DNA from: Thinopyrum elongatum
Lineage: Eukaryota; Streptophyta; Magnoliopsida; Poales; Poaceae
Length of the DNA: 64,000 bases
NCBI GenBank assembly: GCA_011799875.1
Contig: JAAAXO010000120.1
Location: 229,209-293,208, forward strand
Direction of reading: 5' to 3'
Below, piece after piece: positions 48,666 through 60,926 of the stretch. A program made the translations under genes and the position numbers. Every line of letters begins with the position of its first letter. The stretch's first letter is position 1. Under the pieces are notes generated by a model. The model was given only the letters and a program-made list of their open reading frames with translations. It did no database searches and was not told where the DNA came from.

Positions 48666-50216
48666 CCATTGGATAAAGTAAGGATGTGGATGTGGTCTTG
48701 TGGTGAGAGATAGCTTCTCCACCATCTCCATGCTAGCCAAGTTGTTGCAGCTCCCTCCATCTATGATGACGCGAACAGAACGTTCCTTCACAACTCCCGT
48801 TGTATGGAACAAATTATGCCTCTGATTTTGCTCAGCTTGTGTGACCTGCACACTCAAAACACGTTGAGCAACTAAACATTCATACCTGTCAGCGTCTTCA
48901 GGAGCCATGTATTGCGTCTCATGATCAGAATCATCTCCACCGTGTTCTTCACTTGTAATAAGAGCCAAAGTCTCCTCATCATAATCACTAGCGGACTCAT
49001 ACCCACCATCCTCAGTAGCAATCATAACACGCGGAGATTGGCATTCTCTCGCATAATGACCTCTTCCCTTACAACGACGACAAATAATATCATGTGTGTG
49101 CCCTGTTGATGCCATAGATGAAGAAGAGCTCTGGGCAGGCCCAGAAGGTGTACTCTTGGCAAATGGTGGTGGTGGTGCCTGTTTTCTTGTATCTCGATTG
49201 GAATTGGCGGCTGAAGTCAGTGGTGCCGTAGTAGGACGTGTGGGAGTAGAGGAGGCACGCGGTGTCCATGATGAAGATCGACCTGCAGAAAAATTAGTTC
49301 GCGCCAATGCCTGTCGATCCTGCACTTCACGTTCAGCTTTACAAGCAAGATGGAATAAACGAGTGATATTATTATACTCCTTATACTCTAGAATGGTCTG
49401 AATCTCTCTATTTAATCCACCCATGAAACGTGCAAGCATAGCTTCATTCTCCTCAACAATACCACATCTAATCATGCCAGTTTGTAATTCCTGATAATAT
49501 TCTTCTACAGAATTTTTTCCTTGTCTTAAGCGCTGCAATTTTTGAAGTAATTCACGTTGATAATATGGTGGAACCCAACGAGTACGCATAGCAGTTTTCA
49601 AAGCAGCCCACGTAGCTGGAATAGGATATAATCTACAATGTTCAGACCACCATACACATGCAAAAGTAGTGAAAGCACAAACAGCAGCAGCAACACGTCG
49701 TTCCTCGGGATATTGTAAACATGTAAAACGTTGTTCAGTTTCTAACTCCCAAGTAAGATATATATCAGGAACATATCTACCCTCGAATGGTGGAATATTC
49801 AATTTTAATTTAGGAAGATGGTCATGATCTCGTACCTGAAGTGGTGGTGCAGGCCTACCATTGCGATTATTTGCATGTGGACGACCTGGTGCTGGTGGTT
49901 GCACGTAGTTATGATTTTGATCAACCTCATCCTCATAATCGCCCGCGTAATCATCCTCCTCCTCGGCACCAGCAGCAGCAGGAGCAGGAGCCAAAGAAGC
50001 ATCAACAGTAGGTACAGCAGCACCAGAAGTTTGGCCATCCTCAAGAGGAACACGCTTCGCTCGTCCGAACTGATTTGGAAGGGGGCGTTGTTGTTGTCGT
50101 TGCAGAGGTGCGACAGGTGCAGCCGGTGGTGGTTGGGGAAGACGCGTGAGCAATTCATTAAACTTGTTATCCAGCTTTGTCTCGAACGACTTCTCCATGC
50201 CATCTATCTTCTCCAT
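48666..50216 (-). pseudogene. Family A gag and protease start, minus-strand fragment A6
   Basis: Continuously open from MEKIDGMEKSFETKLDNK (residue 42 of gag) through the acidic patch, full gag core, linker, zinc knuckle ([14 protein letters not shown]) and protease motif [12 protein letters not shown] to PHPYFIQW. There it meets the B leader, giving a Lys/Glu-rich nonsense tail to 48582. The gag ATG side is cut at TCCAT by an LTR terminus. Its protease has the active-site Asp. Confidence 0.85.
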
Positions 50217-51138
50217 TGATGAGGACATCAATACCATTGTTACACCCACAACCCCTGCTTCTATACATACTGGACCAATTACTAGAGCTCGCGCACGCCA
50301 ATTAAAATATCAAGTACTTTCGTTTCTTGGTAATGATTCTAAAGTTCATCAGAATATGATGCTGCCTAAATTGGATACATTTGTTTTGCTTACAAATGAA
50401 GGGCCTAGCTTGGACAAGAAAGAGGAACCTTGGAGCAAGTTCAAGCATGGAGATGATGGCATGCACAAGGGGAACAAGAACGGAGTTACAAGTGATGATT
50501 TCAGGACTTTGAAGCCACCATAATGAGTGCAGGAAGCCTTGGACGAAATATACAAGATGTCACTTCATAAATTTCGTCCAGAGGCTATTATAGGTGCTGC
50601 GTCACCTTATTATTGGGCCAGGCCCATGTAATTTGGAAATACTTGAGTATAGGCTGTTTTTAGAGTCCGTATGTGTGGGGAAACAAGAGATAGGGTTGGT
50701 TTCGGACCCCTCCTTCAAGGGCCACGAAATCCCCTCCTCTTCCTCCATATATACAGCCCTTAGGGCACCGTTTAGACTTTGGGTTTTGTTTAGATTAAAA
50801 GTTCGCCATAGCTGCAACTTCGCGTACTTCGTTTGTGTTCAACGACCAGACCAAGACGTCACAGAACCCCACCTTGATCAATAAAGCTTTCATCTTATAT
50901 TCGCAATATCCAGATTGCAAATCTTAGTTTCTTGCTTGTTCTTCATTTGCTTGCAGGAGATAGACCCTCGTGGTCAGGTTGATTGTGCTCCGGTGTGGTC
51001 AATAACCTCTCGGAGTTGGTTTAGCGATTGCTAAGGCGCGACGTCCTCGCACGTTCGTAGTCGGATCGTCAAAGTCTACTCCACCAAAAACGATAGCTAT
51101 CATCTCATCGAAAGATCGGGACACCCTCGCCTCTATCA
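50217..51138 (+). repeat. Family A LTR, plus strand, between two minus-strand gag fragments
   Basis: 922 bp with exact ends. The left flank TCCAT is from the gag start and the right flank AGAAT from the gag core end. The flanks differ and the gag pieces overlap in content, so it is another recombinant joint. Confidence 0.88.
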
Positions 51139-52088
51139 AGAATGGTCTGAATCTCTCTATTTAATCCACCCATGAAACGTGCAAGCATAGCTTCATTCTC
51201 CTCAACAATACCACATCTAATCATGCCAGTTTGTAATTCCTGATAATATTCTTCTACAGAATTTTTTCCTTGTCTTAAGCGCTGCAATTTTTGAAGTAAT
51301 TCACGTTGATAATATGGTGGAACCCAACGAGTACGCATAGCAGTTTTCAAAGCAGCCCATGTAGCTGGAATAGGATATAATCTACAATGTTCAGACCACC
51401 ATACACATGCAAAACTAGTGAAAGCACAAACAGCAGCAGCAACACGTCGTTCCTCGGGATATTGTAAACATGTAAAACGTTGTTCAGTTTCTAACTCCCA
51501 AGTAAGATATATATCAGGAACATATCTACCCTCGAATGGTGGAATATTCAATTTTAATTTAGGAAGATGGTCATGATCTCGTACCTGAAGTGGTGGTGCA
51601 GACCTACCATTGCGATTATTTGCATGTGGACGACCTGGTGCTGGTGGTTGCACGTAGTTATGATTTTGATCAACCTCATCCTCATAATCGCCCGCGTAAT
51701 CATCCTCCTCCTCGGCACCAGCAGCAGCAGGAGCAGAAGCCAAAGAAGCATCAACAGTAGGTACAGCAGCACCAGAAGTTTGGCCATCCTCAAGAGGAAC
51801 ACGCTACGCTCGTCCGAACTGATTTGGAAGGGGGCGTTGTTGTTGTCGTTGCAGAGGTGCGACAGGTGCAGCCGGTGGTGGTTGGGGAAGACGCGTGAGC
51901 AATTCATTAAACTTGTTATCCAGCTTTGTCTCGAACGACTTCTCCATGCCATCTATCTTCTCCATGGCCTCTTCAAATCTGTTTAGCACATCTCCCACCT
52001 GGCCACTCATCATTTGCTGAAATTTATCATGCAACTCCTTGTTCGTCATGTTCTCCCAGTCAATCTCGTCGGCTTGTGGTCCTGCCAT
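51139..52088 (-). pseudogene. Family A gag N-terminal two thirds, minus strand A7, nonsense mutation
   Basis: It starts at the usual gag ATG (complement of 52086-52088) as MAGPQADEIDWENM. A stop (complement of the TA at about 51804-51806) truncates it at LPNQFGRA, where other copies read RAKRVPLEDGQ. The remaining gag core is open again from about 51743 to 51139 ([39 protein letters not shown]) and is then cut by the LTR at AGAAT. The rest of gag and pol is missing. Confidence 0.82.
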
Positions 52089-52440
52089 GGTTAGCAGCAA
52101 TAGAAACACACAAGAATATGATCCTACAGACTACTAGAAAGTGGTGGTGGTGTGGTGTGGTGTCACAAATCCGTCAAGCAAATCTCAAATTCTTACCAGT
52201 TCTTACCCAGCAGCAGGTGGTGATCGGCAACCTTTGTAGTCAAAACTCTCAGAGCTTGGACAGAGCGATTGCCAGGTGGTGTCAAACGCACGATGTAGAT
52301 GTATGTGGAGCTGGGAAGGCTTATGATATGGTAGCAAAAAGGGTGAGCAATAATCAATTTAGAGATGCAATGTTGAATAAACTCTCAACGACGGTACTGT
52401 GCTGGTCCTAGGCTAGACCGTGCTAGAGACGCGAGCCTAG
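52089..52440 (-). other. Family A leader of A7, ending at the assembly gap
   Basis: It matches the A4 leader base for base over most of its length, including the candidate splice sites (donor complement near 52205-52212). It runs into the N gap within TCTAGAGACGCGAGCCTAG. Confidence 0.75.
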
Positions 52441-52650
52441 NNNNNNNNNNNNNNNNNNNNNNNNNNNNNNNNNNNNNNNNNNNNNNNNNNNNNNNNNNNN
52501 NNNNNNNNNNNNNNNNNNNNNNNNNNNNNNNNNNNNNNNNNNNNNNNNNNNNNNNNNNNNNNNNNNNNNNNNNNNNNNNNNNNNNNNNNNNNNNNNNNNN
52601 NNNNNNNNNNNNNNNNNNNNNNNNNNNNNNNNNNNNNNNNNNNNNNNNNN
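52441..52650. other. Assembly gap of 210 N
   Basis: Unknown bases. Leader of A7 lies on the left and a different gag subtype on the right, so sequence of unknown length may be missing. Confidence 1.
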
Positions 52651-52751
52651 ATTTTGATCAACCTCATCCTCGTAATCGCCCGCATAATCATCCTCCTCAG
52701 CGGCAGCAGGAGCCATAGAAGCATCAACAGTAGGTGCAGCGGCACCAGAAG
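52651..52751 (-). pseudogene. Family A gag scrap matching element A8, inverted
   Basis: About 100 bases coding, on the minus strand, for the gag acidic-patch region ([23 protein letters not shown]...). It is the same subtype as A8 at 54950-55050 and ends at AGAAG, the complement of the CTTCT target site of the A8 solo LTR. It is therefore an inverted copy of that junction. Confidence 0.8.
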
Positions 52752-53674
52752 TGATAGAGGCGAGGGTGTCCCGATCTTTCGATGAGATGATAGCTATCAT
52801 TTTTGGTGGAGTAGACTTTGACGATCCGACTACGAACGTGCGAGGACGTCGCGCCTTAGCAATCGCTAAACCAACTCCGAGAGGTTATTGACCACGCCGG
52901 AGCACAATCAACCTGACCACGAGGGTCTATCTCCTGCAAGCAAACGAAGAACAAGCAAGAAACTAAGATTTGCAATCTGGATATTGCGAATATAAGATGA
53001 AAGCTTTATTGATCAAGGTGGGGTTCTGTGACGTCTTGGTCTGGTCGTTGAACACAAACGAAGTACGCGAAGTTGCAGCTATGGCGAACTTTTAATCTAA
53101 ACAAAACCCAAAGTCTAAACGGTGCCCTAAGGGCTGTATATATGGAGGAAGAGGAGGGGATTTTGTGGCCCTTGAAGGAGGGGTCCGAAACCAACCCTAT
53201 CTCTTGTTTCCCCACACATACGGACTCTAAAAACAGCCTATACTCAAGTATTTCGAAATTACATGGGCCTGGCCCAATAATAAGGTGACGCAGCACCCAT
53301 AATAGCCTCTGGACGAAATTTATGAAGTGACATCTTGTATATTTCGTCCAAGGCTTCCTGCACTCATTATGGTGGCTTCAAAGTCCTGAAATCATCACTT
53401 GTAACTCCGTTCTTGTTCCCCTTGTGCATGCCATCATCTCCATGCTTGAACTTGCTCCAAGGTTCCTCTTTCTTGTCCAAGCTAGGCCCTTCATTTGTAA
53501 GCAAAAAAAAATGTATCCAATTTAGGCAGCATCATATTCTCATGAACTTTAGAATCATTACCAAGAAACGAAAGTACCTGATATTTTAATTGGCGTGCGC
53601 GAGCTCTAGTAATTGGTCCAGTATGTATAGAAGCAGGGGCTGTGGGTGTAACAATGGTATTGATGTCCTCATCA
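52752..53674 (-). repeat. Family A LTR, inverted, mismatched flanks
   Basis: 923 bp, with an extra A in a run near 53506 that disrupts the tail frame. The left flank AGAAG (gag site) and right flank AGGAT (A8 leader) differ. Confidence 0.88.
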
Positions 53675-53711
53675 AGGATCATATTCTTGTGTGTTTCTAT
53701 TGCTGCTAACC

Positions 53712-54023
53712 ATGGCAGGATCACAAGCCGATGAGACTGATTGGGAGAACATGACGAACAAACAGCTACATGATAAATTTCAGCAAATGATGAGTGGACA
53801 GGTGCAAGATGTGCTAAACAGATTTGAAGAGGCCATGGAGAAGATAGATGGAATTGAGAAGACGTTCGAAACAAAGCTCGATAACAAGTTTAATGAATTG
53901 CTCGCGCGTCTTCCACAACCACCACCGGCTGCACCTGTCGCACCTCTACAACAACAACAACGTCGCCTTCCAAATCAAGTGGGACGAGCACAGCGTGTTC
54001 CCCTTGAGCCTGGTCAAACTTCT
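53712..54023 (+). CDS. Family A gag N-terminus of A8 (before solo LTR)
   Basis: ATG 53712 (MAGSQADETDWENM) and 104 codons to the insertion site in GQTS. It is a distinct subtype from A1, A4, A6 and A7 (KQLHDK, VQDVLN, GIEKTFE). The predicted acidic coiled-coil start of gag is intact. Removing the solo LTR and one CTTCT copy (926 bases) restores phase with the frame at 54950. Confidence 0.82.
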
Positions 54024-54944
54024 TGATGAGGACATCAATACCATTGTTACACCCACAGCACCTACTGCTACATACACTGGACCAATTACTAGAGCTCGCG
54101 CATAGCAATTAAATTATCAGGTACTTTCGTTTCTTAGTAATGATTCTAATGTTCATGAAAATATAATGCTGCCTAAATTGGATACATTTGTCTTACTTAC
54201 AAATGAAGGGCCTGGCATGGATAAGAGGGATGAACACTGGAGCAAGACCAGGCATGGAGATAATGGCATGCGCAAGGGGAACAAGAACGGAGTTACAAGT
54301 GATGATTTCAGGACATTGAAGCCACCTTAATGCGTGCATGAAGCCTTGGACGAAATATACAAGATGCCACTTCATAAATTTCGTCCAGAGGCTATTATAG
54401 GTGCTGCGTCACCTTATTATTGGGCCAGGCCCATGTAATTTCGAAATACTTAAGTATAGGCAGTTTTTAGAGTCCGTATGTGTGGGAAAACAAGAGTTAG
54501 GGTTGGTTTCGGATCCCTCCTCCAAGGGCCATGAAATTCCCCCTTCTTCCTCCATATATATAGCCCTTAGGGCGTCGTTTAGACTTGGGTTTTGTTAAGA
54601 TTGAAAGTTCGCCATAGCTGCAACTTCGCGTACTTCGTTTGTGTTCAACGACCAGACCAAGACGTCACAGAACCCCACCTTGATCAATAAAGCTTTCATC
54701 TTATATTCGCAATATCCAGATTGCAAATCTTAGTTTCTTGCTTGTTCTTCGTTTGCTTGCAGGAGATAGACCCTCGTGGTCAGGTTGATTGTGCTCCGGC
54801 GTGGTCAATAACCTCTCGGAGTTGGTTTAGCGATTGCTAAGGCGCGACGTCCTCGCACGTTCGTAGTCGGATCGTCAAAGTCTACTCCACCAAAAATGAT
54901 AGCTATCATCTCATCGAAAGATCGGGACACCCTCGCCTCTATCA
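54024..54944 (+). repeat. Solo family A LTR in A8 gag, target duplication CTTCT
   Basis: 921 bp, flanked by CTTCT on both sides (54019-54023 and 54945-54949). It belongs to a divergent LTR subtype (TAPTATYTG..., [22 protein letters not shown]) shared in this window only with the LTR at 63284. Confidence 0.93.
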
Positions 54945-54949
54945 CTTCT

Positions 54950-57900
54950 GGTGCCGCTGCACCTACTGTTGATGCTTCTATGGCTCCTGCTGCCGCTGAG
55001 GAGGATGATTATGCGGGCGATTACGAGGATGAGGTTGATCAAAATCAGAACTACGTACCAGCACCAGGTCGTCCACATGCCAATAATCGCAATGGTAGGG
55101 CTGCATTACCAGCTCAGGTACGAGATCATGACCATCTTCCTAAACTGAAATTGAATATTCCACCATTTGAGGGTAGATATGTTCCTGATATATATCTTAC
55201 TTGGGAGTTAGAAACTGAACAACGTTTTACATGTTTACAATATCCCGAGGAGAGACGTGTTGCTGCTGCTGTTTGTGCTTTTACTAGTTTTGCATGTGTA
55301 TGGTGGTCTGAACATTGTAGATTATATCCTATTCCAACTACGTGGGCTGCTTTGAAAACTGCTATGCGTACTCGTTGGGTTCCACCATATTATCAACGTG
55401 AATTACTTCAAAAATTGCAGCGCTTAAGACAAGGAAAAAATTATGTAGAAGAATATTATCAGGAATTACAAACTGGCATGATTAGATGTGGTATTGTTGA
55501 GGAGAATGAAGCTATGCTTGCATGTTTTATGGGTGGATTAAATAGAGAGATTCAGACCATTCTAGAGTATAAGGAGTATAATAATATCACTCGTTTATTC
55601 CATCTTGCTTGTAAAGCTGACCGTGAAGTGCAGGATCGACAGGCATTGGCACGAACTACTTTTTCTGCAGGTCGATCTTCATCATGGACACCGCGTGCCT
55701 CCTCTACTCCCACACGTCCTACTGCAGCACCACTGACTTCAGCCGCCAATTCCAACCGAGATACAAGAAAACAGGCACCACCACCACCATCTGCCAAGAG
55801 TACACCTTCTGGGCCTGCCCAGAGCTCTTCTTCATCAATGGCATCAACAGGGCACACACATGATATTATTTGTCGTCATTGTAAGGGAAGAGGTCATTAT
55901 GCGAGAGAATGCCAATCTCCGCGTGTTATGATTGCTACTGAGGATGGTGGGTATGAGTCCGCTAGTGACTATGATGAGGAGACTTTGGCTCTTATTACAA
56001 GTGAAGAACACGGTGGAGATGACTCTGATCATGAGACGCAATACATGGCTCCTGAAGACGCTGACAGGTATGAATGTTTAGTTGCTCAACGTGTTTTGAG
56101 TGTGCAGGTCACACAAGTTGAGCAAAATCAGAGGCATAATTTGTTCCATACAAAGGGAGTTGTGAAGGAACGTTCTGTTCACGTCATCATAGATGGAGGG
56201 AGCTGCAACAACTTGGCTAGCATGGAGATGGTGGAGAAGCTATCTCTCACCACAAGACCACATCCACATCCTTACTATATCCAATGGTTCAACAACAGCG
56301 GCAAGGTTAAGGTAACACGTACTGTTCGTGTGCATTTTAGTATCTCTACATATGCTGATTATGTTGATTGTGATGTGGTACCCATGCAAGCATGTTCATT
56401 ATTACTTGGTAGACCATGGCAATTTGATAAAAATTCTGTACACCATGGTAGAAACAATCAGTATACTCTTGTTCATAAGGATAAATATATTACTTTGCTT
56501 CCTATGACTCCTGATTCTATTTTCAAAGATGATATTAATAGAGCTAGTAAAGCAAAACAGGAGAAAAATAAGAGTGAAAATCAGATTGTGGCAAAAGAAT
56601 TTGAGCAACAAATGAAGCCTAATAATAAACCATCTAGTGTTGCTTCTGAAATTAAATTGAAAAGTGCATGTTTACTTGCCACCAAATCTGATATTGATGA
56701 GCTAGATTTCAGCAAATCTGTTTGCTATGCTTTTGTGTGCAAAGAGGCGTTATTTTCCTTCGAGGACGTGCCTTCCTCTTTGCCTCCTGCTGTCACTAAC
56801 ATTTTGCAGGAGTTCGCTGACGTCTTTCCACAAGACGTGCCACCGGGGTTACCACCTATTCGCGGGATTGAGCATCAGATTGACTTAATTCCCGGTGCTT
56901 CGTTGCCAAACCGTGCGCCATACCGTACCAATCCAGAGGAGACGAAGGAGGTTATGCGTCAAGTACAGGAGCTGCTCGACAAAGGTTATATACGCGAATC
57001 TCTTAGTCCTTGTGCTGTTCCTATTATAATAGTGCCAAAAAAGGATGGTACGTCGCGTATGTGTGTTGATTGTAGAGGCATTAATAATATTACTATTCGT
57101 TATCGTCATCCTATTCCTAGGCTAGATGATATGCTTGATGAATTGAGTGGCTCTACAATATTCTCCAAAGTTGATTTGCGTAGTGGATACCATCAAATTT
57201 GTATGAAATTGGGAGATGAATGGAAAACAGCATTTAAAACTAAGTTCGGTTTATATGAGTGGTTAGTCATGCCTTTTGGGTTAACTAATGCACCTAGTAC
57301 TTTCATGAGATTAATGAACGAAGTTTTACGTGCTTTCATTGGACGATTTGTGGTAGTTTACTTTGATGATATATTGATTTATAGCAGATCTTTGGAGGAA
57401 CATTTGGAACATTTACGTGTTGTTTTTATTGCTCTACGTGATGCACGTTTGTTTGGTAACCTTGGGAAGTGCACCTTTTGCACCGACCGAGTATCTTTTC
57501 TTGGCTATGTTGTTACTCCACAGGGAATTGAAGTTGATAAAGCCAAGATTGAAGCTATTGAGAGTTGGCCGCAGCCCAAAACGGTCACACAAGTGAGGAG
57601 TTTCCTTGGCCTCGCTGGTTTCTATAGGCGTTTTGTGAGAGATTTCAGTACCATTGCTGCACCTCTCAATGAGCTTACAAAGAAGGATGTGCCTTTTGTT
57701 TGGGGTACCTCACAGGAAGAAGCTTTCACGGTATTAAAAGATAAGTTGACACATGCTCTTTTACTCCAACTTCCTGATTTTAATAAGACTTTTGAGCTTG
57801 AATGTGATGCTAGTGGAATTGGATTAGGAGGTGTTTTATTACAAGATGGCAAACCTGTTGCATACTTTTCTGAAAAATTGAGTGGGCCTAGTCTGAACTA

Positions 57901-58822
57901 TTCTACTTATGATAAAGAATTATATGCTCTTGTTCGGACCTTAGAAACATGGCAACATTATTTATGGCCCAAAGAATTTGTTATACATTCTGATCATGAA
58001 TCTTTGAAACACATTAAAAGTCAAGCAAAACTGAACCGTAGACATGCTAAATGGGTTGAATTTATTGAGACTTTCCCTTATGTCATTAAACACAAGAAGG
58101 GTAAAGAAAATGTTATTGCTGATGCTTTGTCTCGTCGTTATACGATGCTTTCACAACTTGACTTTAAAATATTTGGTTTGGAGACCATCAAAGATCAATA
58201 TGCGCATGATGCTGAATTTAAAGATGTATTGCAGAATTGTAAGGAAGGGAGAACATGGAACCAGTTCGTCGTTAATGATGGATTTGTGTTTCGTGCTAAC
58301 AAGCTATGCATTCCAGCTAGCTCTGTTCGTCTTTTGTTGTTGCAGGAGGCGCATGGAGGAGGATTAATGGGACACTTTGGTGTGAAGAAGACGGAGGATA
58401 TACTTGCTACACATTTCTTTTGGCCAAAGATGAGACGGGATGTTGAGCGTTTTGTTGCTCGCTGCACTACATGTCAAAAAGCTAAGTCACGACTCAATCC
58501 TCATGGTTTATATATGCCTTTGCCTGTACCTAGCGTTCCTTGGGAGGATATATCTATGGACTTTGTTTTAGGTTTACCTCGAACAAAGAAGGGGAGGGAT
58601 AGCATATTTGTTGTCGTGGATAGGTTCTCGAAAATGGCACACTTTATACCATGTCATAAAAGCGATGATGCTGTTAATGTTGCTGATTTGTTCTTTCGTG
58701 AAATTATACGCTTGCATGGTGTGCCAAATACTATTGTTTCAGATCGTGATACTAAATTTCTTAGCCACTTTTGGAGATGTTTATGGGCTAAGTTGGCCAA
58801 ACTGATGGACAAACTGAAGTAG
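54950..58822 (+). CDS. Family A gag-pol of A8 from acidic patch to integrase core
   Basis: A single open frame of about 1,290 codons. It covers the gag core ([13 protein letters not shown] near 55138; [17 protein letters not shown] near 55620), Ser/Pro linker, zinc knuckle [14 protein letters not shown] (55871-55912), protease [12 protein letters not shown] (about 56186-56220), RT with YFDD at 57359-57370, RNase H (ECDASGIG near 57790), integrase HHCC (58375-58480) and DDE core with MDFV near 58556 and SDRD near 58741. It shows that gag and pol share one frame, with no frameshift signal needed. A 34-base deletion near 58797, between SDRD and CHPQTDG, ends the frame after [15 protein letters not shown] reads VDCRGIN as in A3. 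Confidence 0.9.
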   Translation, partial: GAAAPTVDASMAPAAAEEDDYAGDYEDEVDQNQNYVPAPGRPHANNRNGRAALPAQVRDHDHLPKLKLNIPPFEGRYVPDIYLTWELETEQRFTCLQYPEERRVAAAVCAFTSFACVWWSEHCRLYPIPTTWAALKTAMRTRWVPPYYQRELLQKLQRLRQGKNYVEEYYQELQTGMIRCGIVEENEAMLACFMGGLNREIQTILEYKEYNNITRLFHLACKADREVQDRQALARTTFSAGRSSSWTPRASSTPTRPTAAPLTSAANSNRDTRKQAPPPPSAKSTPSGPAQSSSSSMASTGHTHDIICRHCKGRGHYARECQSPRVMIATEDGGYESASDYDEETLALITSEEHGGDDSDHETQYMAPEDADRYECLVAQRVLSVQVTQVEQNQRHNLFHTKGVVKERSVHVIIDGGSCNNLASMEMVEKLSLTTRPHPHPYYIQWFNNSGKVKVTRTVRVHFSISTYADYVDCDVVPMQACSLLLGRPWQFDKNSVHHGRNNQYTLVHKDKYITLLPMTPDSIFKDDINRASKAKQEKNKSENQIVAKEFEQQMKPNNKPSSVASEIKLKSACLLATKSDIDELDFSKSVCYAFVCKEALFSFEDVPSSLPPAVTNILQEFADVFPQDVPPGLPPIRGIEHQIDLIPGASLPNRAPYRTNPEETKEVMRQVQELLDKGYIRESLSPCAVPIIIVPKKDGTSRMCVDCRGINNITIRYRHPIPRLDDMLDELSGSTIFSKVDLRSGYHQICMKLGDEWKTAFKTKFGLYEWLVMPFGLTNAPSTFMRLMNEVLRAFIGRFVVVYFDDILIYSRSLEEHLEHLRVVFIALRDARLFGNLGKCTFCTDRVSFLGYVVTPQGIEVDKAKIEAIESWPQPKTVTQVRSFLGLAGFYRRFVRDFSTIAAPLNELTKKDVPFVWGTSQEEAFTVLKDKLTHALLLQLPDFNKTFELECDASGIGLGGVLLQDGKPVAYFSEKLSGPSLNYSTYDKELYALVRTLETWQHYLWPKEFVIHSDHESLKHIKSQAKLNRRHAKWVEFIETFPYVIKHKKGKENVIADALSRRYTMLSQLDFKIFGLETIKDQYAHDAEFKDVLQNCKEGRTWNQFVVNDGFVFRANKLCIPASSVRLLLLQEAHGGGLMGHFGVKKTEDILATHFFWPKMRRDVERFVARCTTCQKAKSRLNPHGLYMPLPVPSVPWEDISMDFVLGLPRTKKGRDSIFVVVDRFSKMAHFIPCHKSDDAVNVADLFFREIIRLHGVPNTIVSDRDTKFLSHFWRCLWAKLAKLMDKLK

Positions 58823-58833
58823 TCAATAGAACT

Positions 58834-59703
58834 TTGTCTACTATGCTTAGGGCTGTTTCGAAGAATAACAAGAAAATGTGGGAAGAATGCTTGCCTCATA
58901 TTGAATTTGCTTATAATCGTTCATTGCATTCTACTACTAAGATGTGTCCTTTTGAAATTGTGTATGGTTTCCTTCCTCGTGCACCAATTGATTTGTTGCC
59001 TCTTCCATCTTCGGAGAAGGTTAATTTTGATGCTAAACAACGTGCTGAATTGATCTTAAAAATGCATGAGTTAACTAAGGAGAACATTGAGTGTATGAAT
59101 GCTAAATATAAACTTGCTGGTGATAAGGGTAGAAAACATGTTGTGTTTGCACCTGGAGATCTTGTTTGGTTACATTTGCGTAAGGATAGATTTCCTGATT
59201 TGCGCAAATCAAAGCTAATGCCACGTGCTGATGGTCCTTTTAAGGTGTTAGAGAAAATAAATGATAATGCATATAAACTTGAGCTGCCTGCAGATTTTGG
59301 GGTTAGTCCCACTTTTAACATTGCAGATTTGAAGCCTTATTTGGGTGAGGAAGATGAGCTTCCGTCGAGGACGACTTCATTTCAAGAAGGGGAGGATGAT
59401 GAGGACATCAATACCATTGTTACACCCACAGCCCCTGCTGCTATACATACTGGACCAATTACTAGAGCTCGCGCACGCCAATTAAATTATCAGGTACTTT
59501 CGTTTCTTGGTAATGATTCTAATGTTCATGAGAATATGATGCTGCCTAAATTGGTTACATTTGTTTTGCTTACAAATGAAGGGCCTAGCTTGGACAAGAA
59601 AGAGGAACCTTGGAGCAAGTTCAAGCATGGAGATGATGGCATGCGCAAGGGGAACAAGAACGGAGTTACAAGTGATGATTTCAGGACTTTGAAGCCACCA
59701 TAA
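58834..59703 (+). pseudogene. Family A integrase C-terminus and LTR tail of A8
   Basis: The normal pol frame resumes after the 34-base deletion: [87 protein letters not shown], the acidic segment across the polypurine tract, and the U3 tail to TLKPP at 59703. The last 102 codons lie inside the LTR. In an intact element this would be the C-terminus of the same polyprotein. Confidence 0.85.
59384..59396 (+). promoter_or_regulatory. Polypurine tract of A8
   Basis: AAGAAGGGGAGGA directly precedes the LTR terminus TGATGAGG. It primes plus-strand DNA and at the same time encodes part of EGEDDED. Confidence 0.8.
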
Positions 59704-60317
59704 GGAGTGCAGGAAGCCTTGGACGAAATATACAAGATGCCACTTCATAAATTTCGTCCAGAGGCTATTATAGGTGCTGCGTCACCTTATTATTGGGCCA
59801 GGCCCATGTAATTTCGAAATACTTGAGTATAGGCTATTTTTAGAGTCCGTATGTGTGGGAAACAAGAGATAGGGTTGGTTTCGGACCCCTCCTTCAAGGG
59901 CCACGAAATCCCCCCCTCTTCCTCCATATATACAGCCCTTAGGGCACCGTTTAGACTTTGGGTTTTGTTTAGATTAAAAGTTCGCCATAGCTGCAACTTC
60001 GCGTACTTCGTTTGTGTTCAACAACCAGACCAAGACGTCACAGAACCCCACCTTGATCAATAAAGCTTTCATCTTATATTCGCAATATCCAGATTGCAAA
60101 TCTTAGTTTCTTGCTTGTTCTTCGTTTGCTTGCAGGAGATAGACCCTCGTGGTCAGGTTGATTGTGCTCCGGCGTGGTCAATAACCTCTCGGAGTTGGTT
60201 TAGCGATTGCTAAGGCGCGACGTCCTCGCACGTTCGTAGTCGGATCGTCAAAGTCTACTCCACCAAAAACGATAGCTATCATCTCATCGAAAGATCGGGA
60301 CACCCTCGCCTCTATCA
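59397..60317 (+). repeat. Family A LTR of A8 with native sequence on both sides
   Basis: 921 bp. The polypurine tract is on the left and the primer-binding site two bases to the right, so both flanks are element-internal. This LTR is shared by two tandem units. Confidence 0.9.
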
Positions 60318-60319
60318 AG

Positions 60320-60328
60320 TGGTATCAG
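60320..60328 (+). other. Family A primer-binding site
   Basis: TGGTATCAG followed by AT, complementary to the initiator Met-tRNA 3' end. It is the only A primer site in the window. Confidence 0.85.
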
Positions 60329-60926
60329 ATTCCCAGGTTGCTCGGTGAGATTTACAGTTTTTCGTAGTTTAGATCGAGTCTGTTCTTCATACCTACAGTC
60401 CAGGAAAAAGCCAAAAAAAAAAATTTAGGGTTAGTTCATCATATCCGAACCAATCTGAGCCTTTGCATAATCTTTTTAGGGTTTTTGCTTTGTTGAATTT
60501 GCGGTTGCATCGTCCTGTCAAGTTGCTGGTCTTAGCGTCTAGTTCTTTAGAGTTTCGAATTCTGTTCACAAGTTGTCACGCCGCCGCCGCACCATCATCA
60601 TCGGCCCTACCATATACCACCACCGATCCGAGTCCAGATACCACCACCGATCCGAGTCCATATACCACCACCAATCCGAGCCCACATATACTACCGTCAT
60701 ATACCATCACCAGTCCGAGTTCCACCATATTCATCTCTGCCACCAGTCCTAGTCCGAGTCCAGTATTTATTCCTTTATTTTAGAGTTCCAGATCACGCGA
60801 TACTACGAGTCGTGAACAAGTCGGATTCCCCAATTTTCGTGCTACCCGCAGAAGAAAAATAGTTCCAGTTTTAAAAAAAAAAATTTGTGGCGGAGCAAAA
60901 AAAAAATTTCTGGCTAGGAGCAGCAC
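60329..60926 (+). other. Family A leader, 5' part
   Basis: Untranslated leader after the primer site. Its first 250 bases parallel the B leader (GAGCCTTTGCA, CAAGTTGCTGGTCTTAG). It then has a short tandem repeat (60614-60720), A-rich tracts near 60870 and 60900, and stops at 60926 where an inverted LTR fragment begins. The 106-codon frame here is low complexity and probably not a gene. Confidence 0.7.
60614..60720 (+). repeat. Minisatellite of about 24-bp units in the A leader
   Basis: Three good units of TACCACCACCGATCCGAGTC plus four variable bases, then a degenerate fourth. It is not seen in the B leaders, whose equivalent position is simpler. Confidence 0.75.

Larger units (their letters stand above)
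53675..60317 (+). mobile_element. Family A element A8: most complete copy in the window
   Basis: Leader end, gag (split by a solo LTR), pol with one 34-base deletion, polypurine tract and full 3' LTR. The 5' LTR and most of the leader are missing, cut at AGGAT by an inverted LTR terminus. The 3' LTR is followed directly by a primer-binding site and another leader, so it formerly served as the 5' LTR of a second unit, as in the B array. Confidence 0.85.

Noticed and set aside
60463..60783. 106-codon frame over the leader minisatellite
   Set aside because: Simple repeat translated as Thr/Pro/Ser; not conserved in B leaders.
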